A DNA stretch of 38,390 nucleotides from Enterococcus avium ATCC 14025 (GCF_000406965.1 NZ_KE136366.1:347862-386251); one strand, 5' to 3'; counted from the first letter of the stretch, positions 15,274 to 24,122 are shown. The notes: generated by a model from the letters alone, not told the origin. Numbers and translations: made by a program.

Positions 15274-15280
15274 CAAGTGC

Positions 15281-15308
15281 ATCCCTCGAATTTTCGAGGG
15301 ATTTTCTA
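15281..15308 (+). terminator. Terminator of ohr
   Basis: ATCCCTCGAA and TTCGAGGGAT form a 10-bp stem with a two-base loop, followed by a T-rich run. Confidence 0.85.
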
Positions 15309-15421
15309 TTTTCATTGATTTTCATTGTATTGTGAAAATTAATGAAATAACGCTTTTTATCTAAAAAAAATTTCAGTTAATTAGCAAAAAAGAGAAAAAA
15401 ATAAGAGGCTATTCTTATCAC

Positions 15422-15450
15422 TTTACAAAAAATTGGGAATTAACTAAACT
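15422..15450 (+). promoter_or_regulatory. Promoter of the aquaporin gene
   Basis: TTTACA (15422-15427), 17-base spacer, TAAACT (15445-15450). Confidence 0.6.
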
Positions 15451-15481
15451 TGAATCTCAATGATTTTGTAAAGGATGTGTT

Positions 15482-16141
15482 ATGAAAATGAAGAAATACT
15501 TAGCAGAATTTCTAGGTACCTTTATGCTAGTTTTTCTAGGAACTGGTACAGTCGTTGTTGCTAAAGGTGGCACGCTGACGATTGGTTTAGCTTTTGGTTT
15601 GGCGATCACGATTATGGCGTATGCTGTGGGTGGTATTTCAGGAGGAAACTTCAATCCCGGTGTATCTATTGCAATGATGATCAACAAACGTCTAAAAGTG
15701 AAGGATGGGATTTTTTATATCATCGCCCAAGCATTAGGTTCGATTGTAGCTTCAGCAATTTTATTTATTTATGTTCATGCGCTAAAATTACCTAGCGACG
15801 GCTTTGGTCAAACGGATTTTCCTAACATCAGTGCTGCTCAAGCATTTGGTGTAGAAACATTAATCACTTTCCTATTCGTATTCGTAATCTTAATGGTTAC
15901 GAGTGAAAAATACGGCAATGCTCAAATGGCTCCGTTAGCCATCGGTATCACGTTAGCATTCTTGATTATCGTTGCTTTAAATTTAACTGGTGGGTCATTG
16001 AATGCTGCTCGTAGTTTAGGACCAGCTATTTTTGCTGGCGGCAGTGCTTTATCACACTATTGGGTATACTTACTAGCACCAACATTAGGAGCTGTGATTG
16101 CTGCATTTGTTGCGAAATTCATGGTCAGTGAAGAAAAATAA
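15482..16141 (+). CDS. MIP/aquaporin family channel with altered NPA boxes
   Basis: The 219-residue protein has the six-helix MIP fold in two halves: EFLGTFMLVFLGTG opens the first half and SGGNFNPGVS is the first pore box, while GGSLNAARSLGPAIF is the second. So the two canonical NPA boxes read NPG and NAA. By my alignment with E. coli AqpZ the ar/R filter positions (Phe43, His174, Thr183, Arg189) read Tyr, Ile, Gly and Arg; losing the His suggests a wider or less water-selective pore. Glycerol, lactic acid or H2O2 are possible solutes; the sequence does not decide. Length and lack of the long GlpF insertions are AqpZ-like. The ATG at 15482 could be replaced by the ATG 15488 (MKKYLAEF). Confidence 0.87.
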   Translation: MKMKKYLAEFLGTFMLVFLGTGTVVVAKGGTLTIGLAFGLAITIMAYAVGGISGGNFNPGVSIAMMINKRLKVKDGIFYIIAQALGSIVASAILFIYVHALKLPSDGFGQTDFPNISAAQAFGVETLITFLFVFVILMVTSEKYGNAQMAPLAIGITLAFLIIVALNLTGGSLNAARSLGPAIFAGGSALSHYWVYLLAPTLGAVIAAFVAKFMVSEEK

Positions 16142-16150
16142 TTTTTTATT

Positions 16151-16179
16151 GAAGGCGATCATGAAGGTCGTCTTTTTTG
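16151..16179 (+). terminator. Terminator of the aquaporin gene
   Basis: AAGGCGATC and GGTCGTCTT pair (with G-U pairs) around ATGAA, followed by a T-run. Confidence 0.75.
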
Positions 16180-16218
16180 TATATGTAAATCAATAAAAAA
16201 GAAATTTCATTCCAATAG

Positions 16219-16254
16219 AAAAACGAGCGGAACTCAGTATCCTGCTCGTTTTTT
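16219..16254 (-). terminator. Terminator of the DUF6442-like membrane protein gene
   Basis: AAACGAGC(G) and (T)GCTCGTTT form the stem; T-runs occur on both strands. Confidence 0.75.
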
Positions 16255-16267
16255 GCATTTAAATGAA

Positions 16268-16696
16268 TCAAAGCGTTTTTTGAATTTTTGTGAGGTGGTA
16301 TAGATAGTACCCAATAACGAAAAGGTAAGCAATAACCATCGGAATTATGACGTTAAAGGAGATGCCCATTAAAGCGAAGGTTAATAATAACGCAGAGTAA
16401 ATATACAACATAATATCGAAACCTTTTGCTTTGGCCATATTTCCGATCATTACGTTTCGTTCATCTTTCGTGTCGATTTCAACTTGCTTAGCTAGTTTGG
16501 GATTTTTTTCGATTGTTTTTTTACTGACGAAGTCTCCGATTCCATTTCCAAATAAACCGCATCCTAATCCGATGCAAAGATAAGGTAAAGTTTTCATAAT
16601 ACCTTGAGAATTATCAACTGTTTTTATTAAATAGAAACCTACACCGATCAACGTCACACCTGCTAGAGTGATCAATAGTTCTTTTGTCTTCTTCAT
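16268..16696 (-). CDS. Small four-helix membrane protein (possibly DUF6442)
   Basis: The 142-residue protein has two hydrophobic helices at each end (LLITLAGVTLIGVGFYLI, PYLCIGLGCGLFGNGI; LYIYSALLLTFALMGIS, VIIPMVIAYLFVIGYYLYH) and a charged middle with EIDTKDERNVMIGNMAKAKGFD. That middle segment occurs in small membrane proteins of Firmicutes that I associate with DUF6442, but I am not sure of the family. Function is unknown. The ATG 16696 follows GGGAGGAGG, an unusually strong site. A good promoter flanked by an inverted repeat lies upstream. Confidence 0.72.
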   Translation of the reverse strand: MKKTKELLITLAGVTLIGVGFYLIKTVDNSQGIMKTLPYLCIGLGCGLFGNGIGDFVSKKTIEKNPKLAKQVEIDTKDERNVMIGNMAKAKGFDIMLYIYSALLLTFALMGISFNVIIPMVIAYLFVIGYYLYHLTKIQKTL

Positions 16697-16754
16697 TATT
16701 CTTCCTCCTCCCGTAAAGGAACAATCTATAAAGTATTTGATTAAGGAAAGTTTA

Positions 16755-16796
16755 CTTTACATTTATAGTATAAAGCACAATGTTGTTTATGTAAAG
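16755..16796 (-). promoter_or_regulatory. Promoter flanked by an 8-bp inverted repeat
   Basis: On the minus strand TTTACA (16795-16790), 17-base spacer, TATACT (16772-16767). CTTTACAT at 16755-16762 and ATGTAAAG at 16789-16796 form an inverted repeat that encloses the promoter core, so an unidentified dimeric regulator could bind here. Confidence 0.6.
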
Positions 16797-16860
16797 CATG
16801 CTTTCCATAACGTGTAAAATAAAAGTCGCATCGATCCAGAATAGATCGATACGACAAGTT

Positions 16861-18195
16861 TTAGATGTGTTCAGAAACTGTAGCTGACTGTTTTTTACGA
16901 TAGCTGAAAAGAATGATTAAGTAGATACATGCGGTAAAAAGTGTTACTCCAATTGGATTATTCATCAGAATGCCAACGAAGATTAATCCCAAAACAAGGA
17001 TTACTAATCCACTAAAGAATTTTTCGGCCTTTGTCCCTTTTTTTAAGGCCAATACAAAGACTGCCACACTGATTAGTAACCAAGTTAGTAAAACGGAATA
17101 CGATAATGACCCCACCAAATAATTAAACAACTTATTTCCTAGAAAATAGGACAAGATGACTCCAAGGTAAAGAGTACCTGTACAGAATAAAACGGCACGT
17201 TGAGGTACTTGATGCTTATTCAAAACAGCTAACTTTGAAGTAAAGCCGGCATTTTCTTTCACTCGGAAGTATAGCGTTCTAGAAGAAGCGTAGACACCTG
17301 AGTTGATCGAAGAAAATAGAGCTAACACAATTACAAAGTTTACAATGTCAATAGCAAACGGAATATGCATTTTTTGAAAGACCATCACGAACGGGCTAGC
17401 AGTAGTTGACGCCAAAGTATCCCAACGATAGATAATCAAAAGCAAGACCATCGGCACAATATAAAAAGAGATAATTCTTCCCATTACACCTTTGATGGCT
17501 TTAGGGATTGCTGTTTTAGGATTCTCTGTTTCACTAACAGTAATTGCGATCAATTCAGAACCGCCATAAGAATAAATTACGACGAGAAGAGAATTGACAA
17601 GACCGTTTAATCCATGAGGTGTGAAGCCACCGTGACTGTTCATGCGAGATATCGTATCGACAAAACCAATATCAAAAATCTCACGTCCGACTAAATAAGC
17701 GCTAAAAACGATCAAAATTATAATAACAGCGATTTTGATGAAAGCTAACCAATACTCTGTTTCTGCAAATAGTCGAACAGAGTACAAATTGATTAACGTA
17801 GTCAGTAGAGCTAGGATTAGCACAAATACCCAAGAGGGAACGTGTGGAAACCACAGCTGCATAAAGCTTGCTGCCGCAACTGCTTCAGCGATAATATTGA
17901 CCATCCATAAGGACCAGTACAACCAATCAATAAAATCAGCCGTTCTTTCGCCAAGGAAAGGTTTGATGATTCCTGACAAACCTTGAACATTGTCGCTGTC
18001 CAAGACTAAACGTCCCAGTCCATTCATCACAATAAAGAGAACTAAACCGCCTAGTAGAAAGGCCAGGATTACGGAAGGACCAGCAATTCCGATCGCCTCT
18101 CCGCTGCCTTTGAATAATCCTGCGCCAATCGCGCCGCCTAACGCCAACATCATGATGTGACGAGAGGTCATTTGTTTTTGTAATTTATTTTCCAT
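16861..18195 (-). CDS. APC-family amino acid permease
   Basis: The 444-residue protein is a twelve-helix amino acid permease of the APC superfamily (AAT branch). The start region LGGAIGAGLFKGSGEAIGIAGPSVILAF carries the first-helix substrate-binding GGAIGAGLF(x)GSG word, and YSYGGSELIAITVSETENPKTAIPKAIKGV is the conserved TM6-loop segment. The ATG 18195 follows GAGG; an upstream in-frame TTG has no ribosome binding site. The substrate is not evident; relatives carry amino acids such as Lys, His, Pro or D-Ser/D-Ala/Gly. Two CodY-like boxes upstream suggest repression under amino-acid plenty. Confidence 0.88.
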   Translation of the reverse strand: MENKLQKQMTSRHIMMLALGGAIGAGLFKGSGEAIGIAGPSVILAFLLGGLVLFIVMNGLGRLVLDSDNVQGLSGIIKPFLGERTADFIDWLYWSLWMVNIIAEAVAAASFMQLWFPHVPSWVFVLILALLTTLINLYSVRLFAETEYWLAFIKIAVIIILIVFSAYLVGREIFDIGFVDTISRMNSHGGFTPHGLNGLVNSLLVVIYSYGGSELIAITVSETENPKTAIPKAIKGVMGRIISFYIVPMVLLLIIYRWDTLASTTASPFVMVFQKMHIPFAIDIVNFVIVLALFSSINSGVYASSRTLYFRVKENAGFTSKLAVLNKHQVPQRAVLFCTGTLYLGVILSYFLGNKLFNYLVGSLSYSVLLTWLLISVAVFVLALKKGTKAEKFFSGLVILVLGLIFVGILMNNPIGVTLFTACIYLIILFSYRKKQSATVSEHI

Positions 18196-18241
18196 TAGAA
18201 TGCCTCGTTTCAATAATAGATAGAATAGTTTGTAGATTTGA

Positions 18242-18256
18242 AATATTCTGATAATT
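18242..18256. promoter_or_regulatory. CodY-like box 1
   Basis: AATATTCTGATAATT differs from AATTTTCWGAAAATT at two positions. It is 46 bases upstream of the permease start. Confidence 0.6.
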
Positions 18257-18274
18257 ATTTGACTATAATACCAA

Positions 18275-18289
18275 AATATTCTGACAATT
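18275..18289. promoter_or_regulatory. CodY-like box 2
   Basis: AATATTCTGACAATT differs from the CodY consensus at two positions. It begins 33 bases from box 1, so the two lie on the same face of the helix and flank TATAGT/TATTAT -10 candidates. Confidence 0.6.
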
Positions 18290-18640
18290 CTACTTTCATG
18301 AAAAATATTTCATTTTATTTTCATTTAGCAGCTATAAATGGCTAGTGTTAGTTATTTTATAAGCTAAATTAAATGAAATTTGATCAAATAAGCGGTTAAA
18401 ACTTTTTTCGTTAATTAAATCAGTTGAAAATCTTCATTTTCTAATACTTTACTGTTTTTCCTTTCAATTTTTTCTCAGCTTAGGAAATTTATGAAATTAG
18501 TAACGAAATAGCCATAAATGCTGATTCTATAGTGTTTTTATAGTGTTTAATAAAAGTAAACTATTGATTTTCAAGCAAGATAATAGGAAAAAAGGAATCT
18601 TATTTGTAACATAATAGAGTAATTATTTTATATAGAAAGA
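18290..18640. other. AT-rich intergenic region, no gene seen
   Basis: About 350 bases between the permease promoter and the GlsB-like gene. No reading frame with a ribosome binding site and no RNA gene is visible. A TTGTAA (18605-18610) with TTTATA 17 bases later may be the promoter of the next gene. Confidence 0.5.
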
Positions 18641-18651
18641 GGGAGAGAAGA

Positions 18652-18894
18652 ATGAGTTGGTTATGGACATTAATTATTGGCGCATTGATCGGTGTAATCG
18701 CTGGAGCAATTACTAAAAAAGGTGGTTCAATGGGATGGATCGCTAATATTGTTGCCGGTTTAGTAGGTTCTGCAATTGGTCAAGCCTTACTTGGCTCATG
18801 GGGCCCTAGCTTAGCAGGTATGGCACTGGTTCCTTCTATTATTGGTGCTGTGATTGTTGTTGCAGTGGTTTCATTCTTTATTGGAAGAAAATAG
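18652..18894 (+). CDS. GlsB/YeaQ/YmgE family stress-associated membrane protein
   Basis: The 80-residue protein has three short Gly-rich hydrophobic helices (WTLIIGALIGVIAGAIT, WIANIVAGLVGSAIGQALLG, IIGAVIVVAVVSFFIGRK), the form of the transglycosylase-associated/GlsB family. In enterococci glsB genes are linked to general and bile stress and lie near Gls24 genes; no gls24 is present here, so this is a stand-alone paralogue. The ATG 18652 follows AGAGGGAGAG. Membrane location is clear, the molecular role is not known. Confidence 0.85.
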   Translation: MSWLWTLIIGALIGVIAGAITKKGGSMGWIANIVAGLVGSAIGQALLGSWGPSLAGMALVPSIIGAVIVVAVVSFFIGRK

Positions 18895-18911
18895 AAATAT
18901 GGACTCAAAAT

Positions 18912-18936
18912 AAAAAAGCGCAAAGGCGCTTTTTTA
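18912..18936. terminator. Bidirectional terminator between the GlsB-like gene and panE
   Basis: AAAAAAGCGC and GCGCTTTTTT pair around AAAG between convergent genes; it overlaps the panE stop codon. Confidence 0.85.
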
Positions 18937-19875
18937 TTTTGCATTCAACAATTCTTCTTTGGCATGGATCAGTTGAGTCAAAAAGGCACAGTAGGGTGTA
19001 TCGATTTGATAGTTCTTGCCTTTTTGCCAAACGGCACCATTGATATAGTCAATCTCTGTTTTCCGATGATTGCGAATCAAGTCCTGATACATTGATGGAA
19101 AATGCAATCCTTGTGTTTTGACATCATAAGTGGCTTCGATCGCTTGAATGACTTGTGCTTGATTTAGTTCAATTCCTTCAGCTTTAGCGACTGCGGCAAA
19201 CTCACCGACAATTGTTTCAATGAAATTTCTAGCTACACTTAGTGAACCAAACTCAGCGATATTACAATCTAAAATTGTACATAATCCATTCAGAGTACCA
19301 TTGATACAGGCCTTTTTCCAAATGGAGTAGCGCACATTATTACTATAGATGGGATTTAGTTTTGCTTTTTGAAAAACTTCCAAGACCTTCAAAGTAAAAG
19401 CTTTTCCTTTCGGATCTAAATTTTCCATTTCGATACTACCTGTCCCGACAAGTTTTGCATGACCAGGACCGGCTAGACCAGCTGTCCAAGTGGTTGTACC
19501 GAAAATAATATTTTCTTTTGGCACGAATTTTGACAGAGTTTCTTCATGTCCCAAACCATTTAATAGGCAAAAGACGAACGTGCTTTTACCGATGATTGGC
19601 TGTATATCCTGAAACATTGCTTCAAGCTGCATCGATTTGGTTAAAGCAACGACTAAATCAACGTTGGCATGATCCTCTACGATTTCTTCGGGTGAATAAA
19701 TCGGCAGATGAGCAATTACCTCATGATCTTCAAATTCTCCGATCAATCCTTTTTCACGTATAGCGTTAATATGATCCGGCCAGCGATCAATTAAAATGAC
19801 CTCATTGCCAGCTTGATGAAGCATCAATCCGATGCGACTCCCCATAGCACCTGCTCCAGCAATTGCGATTTTCAT
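18934..19875 (-). CDS. panE: PanE/ApbA-type ketopantoate reductase or D-2-hydroxyacid dehydrogenase
   Basis: The 313-residue protein starts MKIAIAGAGAMGSRIG, the NAD(P)-binding GxGxxG motif, and has the family words ALTKSMQLEA, NGLGHEETL and a C-terminal helical domain with KKACINGTLNGLCTI and DYINGAVWQKGK. The start is ATG 19875, behind AAAGGGGA; an upstream frame extension has none. The family includes ketopantoate reductase (NADPH, coenzyme A pathway), but enterococcal and lactococcal members are known that act as D-2-hydroxyacid (D-mandelate) dehydrogenases. No panB or panC is adjacent, so either role is open. It is divergent from the MurNAc operon. Confidence 0.82.
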   Translation of the reverse strand: MKIAIAGAGAMGSRIGLMLHQAGNEVILIDRWPDHINAIREKGLIGEFEDHEVIAHLPIYSPEEIVEDHANVDLVVALTKSMQLEAMFQDIQPIIGKSTFVFCLLNGLGHEETLSKFVPKENIIFGTTTWTAGLAGPGHAKLVGTGSIEMENLDPKGKAFTLKVLEVFQKAKLNPIYSNNVRYSIWKKACINGTLNGLCTILDCNIAEFGSLSVARNFIETIVGEFAAVAKAEGIELNQAQVIQAIEATYDVKTQGLHFPSMYQDLIRNHRKTEIDYINGAVWQKGKNYQIDTPYCAFLTQLIHAKEELLNAK

Positions 19876-19953
19876 ATCTATAATTCCCCTTTCAAGTTCC
19901 ATTGACTAGTATACATAAAAAGCCGTAAAAAGACGGATTAGGCGCTCAATTAC

Positions 19954-19966
19954 GAAATGATATTTC
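19954..19966. promoter_or_regulatory. Candidate RpiR/MurR operator 1
   Basis: GAAATGATATTTC, a perfect inverted repeat of GAAAT/ATTTC around GAT, in the region between panE and mupG. Confidence 0.55.
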
Positions 19967-19986
19967 ATCAGTATATATATAATTAT

Positions 19987-19999
19987 GAAATAGTATTGC
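19987..19999. promoter_or_regulatory. Candidate RpiR/MurR operator 2
   Basis: GAAATAGTATTGC, a degenerate copy of the first palindrome, starts 33 bases further and overlaps the -35 of the mupG promoter. Confidence 0.5.
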
Positions 20000-20024
20000 A
20001 TTTTGTACTGTTAGCGTTTATAAT
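19996..20024 (+). promoter_or_regulatory. Promoter of mupG-murQ-murP
   Basis: TTGCAT (19996-20001), 17-base spacer, consensus TATAAT (20019-20024). A cre-like sequence TGTTAGCGTTTATA (20009-20022, two mismatches) covers spacer and -10. Confidence 0.8.
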
Positions 20025-20050
20025 CACTTCATAAAGTTGAAATGGTTTTC

Positions 20051-20123
20051 ACAGGGAGTGATGATTTTAGAATCTCCTGTAAAACAAGACTGTAAGACAA
20101 CTTAGGAAACAGATATTTTCCTA
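20051..20123 (+). other. Leader of the MurNAc operon with two hairpins
   Basis: ACAGGGAG ... CTCCTGT (20051-20080) and TAGGAAA ... TTTTCCTA (20103-20123) are two small inverted repeats in the 110-base leader. The second ends four bases before the ribosome binding site. No known riboswitch matches. Confidence 0.4.
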
Positions 20124-20141
20124 GCCAAAAGGAGGAAGCTG

Positions 20142-21200
20142 ATGTTTGGATTTTCAATTTTCTTAAATGAAGGATTAACAAGGGATACAACACAGTATAT
20201 AAAGGAAATGGCAGAATACGGTTTTTCTGGTATTTTCACGTCCTTGCATATCCCGGAAGATGATGCATCGCAATATCGTAAGCGCTTGACTGATTTAGGA
20301 TCTATCGCCAAAACCTATCAATTAGAGTTGATGGTTGATATCTCTGGTGAAGCGTTGGATCGCGCAGGTTTTTCCTTTAAGCATTTGAGAGAGCTTAAAG
20401 AAATTGGTGTGACAGGATTACGAATGGATTATCACATTAGTAATCAACAGATTGCTGAATTATCTCAAGAAATGACCATTGCATTGAATGCTTCGACGAT
20501 TACTGAGATAGACATCCAAGAATTACGTGAAGCAAATGCGGACTTTGATCATCTAGAAGCTTGGCACAACTATTATCCAAGACCTGAAACCGCTTTAGAC
20601 AAGGATTGGTATCACGAGAAAAACCAATGGTTGAAGGCTTATGGATTTACGATTCAAGGGTTTGTTCCAGGTGATGAAAAGCTGCGCGGTCCACTGTACC
20701 GAGGACTCCCAACTCTGGAAGAGCATCGCGGAATGCATCCTTTAGCAGCAGCTTTAGATTTATCAAACGAAACTGATAAAGTTTATATCGGTGACAGCGG
20801 GTTATCAAAAGAGGTCTTAAGACAATTTTCTTTCTATATAAAAGAAGAAGCGCTAAAACTAAGAGTGGAAGCATTTGATAAGCAAATTGAGTATGTTTTA
20901 GGTACACACATCAATCGTCAAGATGAAGCTCGAGATGTCATTCGCAGTGCTGAAGCTCGATTCAAAAAAATCCCGAATGTCGAGCCGCTATCGGTTAGGA
21001 AACGGGATGTTGGTGCTGTAACGATTGATAATGCTAAGTATTTGCGCTACATGGGGGAAATTCAAATTGTGAAGCGAGCACTGCCTGCCGATGAGAAAGT
21101 AAACGTTGTAGGACAGGTGATCGCTGAGGATCAGGCTTTAATCAATCATATTAAAGCAGGACAGAAATTTTATATAGAGAGTGTGGAAAAGAATGATTAA
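20142..21200 (+). CDS. mupG: 6-phospho-N-acetylmuramidase MupG (DUF871)
   Basis: The 352-residue protein is of the DUF871/MupG family: a TIM-barrel domain ([81 protein letters not shown]) followed by a small beta domain (about residues 240-350). MupG cleaves MurNAc-6-phosphate-GlcNAc inside the cell to MurNAc-6P and GlcNAc in the cell-wall recycling route. The ATG 20142 follows AAAAGGAGGAAG. It is the first gene of mupG-murQ-murP; its stop overlaps the murQ start by eight bases. Confidence 0.92.
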   Translation: MFGFSIFLNEGLTRDTTQYIKEMAEYGFSGIFTSLHIPEDDASQYRKRLTDLGSIAKTYQLELMVDISGEALDRAGFSFKHLRELKEIGVTGLRMDYHISNQQIAELSQEMTIALNASTITEIDIQELREANADFDHLEAWHNYYPRPETALDKDWYHEKNQWLKAYGFTIQGFVPGDEKLRGPLYRGLPTLEEHRGMHPLAAALDLSNETDKVYIGDSGLSKEVLRQFSFYIKEEALKLRVEAFDKQIEYVLGTHINRQDEARDVIRSAEARFKKIPNVEPLSVRKRDVGAVTIDNAKYLRYMGEIQIVKRALPADEKVNVVGQVIAEDQALINHIKAGQKFYIESVEKND

Positions 21201-22083
21201 TTTAGAAAACTTAACAACAGAACGACGTAATGAAACAACTTTTGGTTTAGATGAAATGAGTGTGGCAGAAGCCGTGCAATTGATGAATCAGGAAGATCAT
21301 AATGTACCAGATGCAGTAGCAGAACAATTACCACAAATTGAAAAAGTAATTGAAGCAACAATCACCGCCTTCAAAAAGGATGGCCGTTTGATTTACATGG
21401 GCGCAGGAACCAGCGGACGTTTAGGCGTTTTGGATGCGGCAGAATGTGTACCAACTTTCGGTGTTGAGGCAGAAATGGTCGTTGGCTTGATCGCAGGTGG
21501 GGAACAGGCTATGACAGTAGCTGTTGAAGGAGCAGAAGACGACGCAGACTTAGGTGCACAGGATTTAAAAGATTTGCATTTGACTGAAAATGACATGGTT
21601 ATCGGAATCGCTGCCAGCGGCCGGACACCTTATGTCATCGGCGGATTAGATTATGCTCGTTCAATCGGAGCTGCCACTGGAACAATTTCCTGTAATAAAG
21701 GTGCTGAGATCAGTAAACATGCGGATCTGCCAATTGAGGTCGATTGCGGACCAGAGTTCTTAACAGGCTCTACTCGTTTGAAATCAGGAACAGCACAAAA
21801 ATTAATCTTGAACATGATTTCAACTATTAGCATGATTGGAATTGGTAAGGTCTATAACAACTTAATGGTAGACGTGAAGCCAACTAATGAAAAATTAGTC
21901 GAACGTTCAAAACGGATTATCATGCAAGCAACGGAGGCTGACTATGAAACGGCAGCACATTATTTTGCAGAAGCCGAACAAAATGTAAAATTAGCGATCG
22001 TGATGATTTTGACAGATAGTTCTAAAGAAGAAGCCGCTGAGAAACTAATCCGAGCTGACGGATTTGTTAAAAAGACAATTTAG
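21193..22083 (+). CDS. murQ: N-acetylmuramic acid 6-phosphate etherase
   Basis: The 296-residue SIS-domain enzyme removes the D-lactyl ether from MurNAc-6-phosphate, giving GlcNAc-6-phosphate and D-lactate. The signature [21 protein letters not shown] lies at about residues 69-89 and a second conserved stretch [14 protein letters not shown] around 135-150, with [19 protein letters not shown] later. Normal length. The ATG 21193 lies within the end of mupG and is probably translated by coupling, because the ribosome binding site (GGAAAAG) is weak. murP follows 12 bases after the stop. Confidence 0.95.
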   Translation: MINLENLTTERRNETTFGLDEMSVAEAVQLMNQEDHNVPDAVAEQLPQIEKVIEATITAFKKDGRLIYMGAGTSGRLGVLDAAECVPTFGVEAEMVVGLIAGGEQAMTVAVEGAEDDADLGAQDLKDLHLTENDMVIGIAASGRTPYVIGGLDYARSIGAATGTISCNKGAEISKHADLPIEVDCGPEFLTGSTRLKSGTAQKLILNMISTISMIGIGKVYNNLMVDVKPTNEKLVERSKRIIMQATEADYETAAHYFAEAEQNVKLAIVMILTDSSKEEAAEKLIRADGFVKKTI

Positions 22084-22095
22084 GAGGGAAGAACA

Positions 22096-24048
22096 ATGGC
22101 GAAAGATGAATTAACCTTGAACCAAATTGCTAAAAAAATATATGCTGGTGCAGGCGGAATGGAGAATGTCCAAAGTGTCGTTCATTGCATGACTCGCGTG
22201 CGGATGAGCGTTCGTGATGATAGTAAGGTCGATCAGGCTAAATTGAAGAATATTCCAGGTGTCTTAGGTGTGGTTGATGATGAGCAGTTACAAGTCATCA
22301 TCGGTCCAGGAAAAGTCAATAAGGTCGCAAAAGAAATGGTCGATATGGCCGGTGTCGGACTTGGTGAGGAAATCCCTCAAGGCTCTGGTAAAGATAAAGT
22401 CAATGCAAAGGCAGCAGAAATGAAGGCGGCACAAAAAGCCAAGCAAAAGAACTCTCCCTTCAAAGCAGTTTTAAAAGATATTTCTAACATTTTCGTTCCG
22501 ATGATTCCAGCGTTTGTGGGGTCAGGTTTAGTTGCAGGGATTGCAGCGATTTTGACGAACTTAGTAACTGCCGGAACTATTGATGCAGCGAATTGGCAGC
22601 AAATTATTGATGTCATGAACATACTGAAAAACGGAATGTTTACTTATCTAGTTATTTTCACAGGTGTAAATTCTGCACAAGTCTTCGGTGCGAACCCAAC
22701 ACTGGGTGGAGTTATCGGAGCTGTCGTATTGTTAACAGGGATGAATCCTGAAGCGCCGATCAAGAACTTGTTTACAGGTGATGCTTTAGCCGCTGGACAA
22801 GGTGGAATTATCGGTGTAATCTTTGCCGTTTGGTTGTTATCGATTGTTGAGAAGCAATTGCACAAAATTATTCCTGATGCGGTGGATATTATCATAACGC
22901 CAATGCTTTCCTTACTCGTGATCGGTCTATTAGAAATTTTCTTGATCATGCCTTTAGCAGGATTCATTTCTAATGGTATGGTAGGCGGAATCAACTGGGT
23001 GCTATCAGTCGGTGGAGCATTTTCTGGTTTTGTCTTAGGTGCATTGTTCTTGCCAATGGTTATGTTTGGCTTGCATCAGATTCTTACGCCGATCCATATT
23101 CAAATGATCGGTGAAACTGGTAAAACATTATTGTTACCGATCTTAGCTATGGCTGGGGCAGGACAAGTCGGTGCAGCTTTTGCTCTTTGGATGAAACTAC
23201 GCAAGGATAAAGAATTAACTGAAATGATCAAGGGTGCTTTACCTGTGGGGATTTTAGGTATTGGAGAACCATTAATTTACGGGGTAACGTTGCCGCTAGG
23301 TCGTCCCTTCATCACTGCTTGTATCGGTGGAGGTATCGGAGGCGGTGTGCTAGGGGCTCTTGGAGGTATCGGTGCAATTGCAATCGGACCTTCGGGTGTC
23401 GCGTTGATCCCATTGATCGCGAATGGTCGCTGGTGGGGGTATGTTCTAGGTTTGTTAGCGGCTTATGCTGGTGGTTTCGTAGCAACTTATTTCTTCGGTA
23501 TTCCTAAAGATAAGCTGGCTGAGCAAAAGCTAGCAGAAACAACAGTTGTTGAAGCAAATGAATTAGCTGACAGACCTGTAGCTGCTCATACAACAAACAT
23601 TTTTACAGCAGTAGCACAAGGTTCGGTACATCCATTAGAAGAAGCGGCAGATCCTGTTTTTGCTCAAAAAATGATGGGAGAAGGCTATTTTGTTGAGCCA
23701 ACGGATGGTGCGATCTTCTCGCCTGTTGCCGGAAAAGTTTCAACAATTTCCCCGACAAAACACGCGATCGGTATCACGACAGACAGCGGATTAGAGGTCT
23801 TGCTACACATGGGCATCAATACGGTTGAATTAGATGGAAAACCATTTGAAGTGTTGACAAAAGAGGGACAAACAGTCACGCCTGAAACACAGATCGCTTC
23901 TGTTGATTTGGCTGAAATCAAACAAGCTGGAAAAGGTACATCAATGATGGTATTGATTACAAACATGAATGATGTTGCAACCCATGTCTTAGAAAAAACT
24001 GGTGCTGTCCATGCCTCAGAAGAAGTTTTTAAAGCAACTACAATATAG
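22096..24048 (+). CDS. murP: PTS EIIBCA transporter for MurNAc sugars
   Basis: The 650-residue permease has the order EIIB (about residues 8-85; phosphorylated Cys31 in VHCMTRVRM), EIIC (about 125-480; [17 protein letters not shown] is the sugar-site motif) and a fused Crr-like EIIA (about 520-645; His556 in PTKHAIGI and His571 in [10 protein letters not shown]). Many MurP proteins lack EIIA, so the fusion makes this one self-sufficient. Substrate is inferred from the operon: with MupG present, the likely import is MurNAc-GlcNAc disaccharide (giving the 6-phosphate) and MurNAc. The ATG follows AGGAGGG. The EIIA end resembles that of MalT. Confidence 0.9.
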   Translation: MAKDELTLNQIAKKIYAGAGGMENVQSVVHCMTRVRMSVRDDSKVDQAKLKNIPGVLGVVDDEQLQVIIGPGKVNKVAKEMVDMAGVGLGEEIPQGSGKDKVNAKAAEMKAAQKAKQKNSPFKAVLKDISNIFVPMIPAFVGSGLVAGIAAILTNLVTAGTIDAANWQQIIDVMNILKNGMFTYLVIFTGVNSAQVFGANPTLGGVIGAVVLLTGMNPEAPIKNLFTGDALAAGQGGIIGVIFAVWLLSIVEKQLHKIIPDAVDIIITPMLSLLVIGLLEIFLIMPLAGFISNGMVGGINWVLSVGGAFSGFVLGALFLPMVMFGLHQILTPIHIQMIGETGKTLLLPILAMAGAGQVGAAFALWMKLRKDKELTEMIKGALPVGILGIGEPLIYGVTLPLGRPFITACIGGGIGGGVLGALGGIGAIAIGPSGVALIPLIANGRWWGYVLGLLAAYAGGFVATYFFGIPKDKLAEQKLAETTVVEANELADRPVAAHTTNIFTAVAQGSVHPLEEAADPVFAQKMMGEGYFVEPTDGAIFSPVAGKVSTISPTKHAIGITTDSGLEVLLHMGINTVELDGKPFEVLTKEGQTVTPETQIASVDLAEIKQAGKGTSMMVLITNMNDVATHVLEKTGAVHASEEVFKATTI

Positions 24049-24052
24049 TCAT

Positions 24053-24087
24053 AAAAAAGCGATGCTGTTTCGGCATCGCTTTTTTGT
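24053..24087 (+). terminator. Terminator of mupG-murQ-murP
   Basis: AAAAAAGCGATGC and GCATCGCTTTTTT form a strong stem around TGTTTCG with a T-tail. Confidence 0.92.
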
Positions 24088-24093
24088 AGAAAA

Positions 24094-24122
24094 CTGACAC
24101 CGGTTGTCGCATTAGTTATGCT
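24094..24122 (+). promoter_or_regulatory. Probable promoter of the DUF1905-like gene
   Basis: CTGACA (24094-24099), 17-base spacer, TATGCT (24117-24122). Confidence 0.55.
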
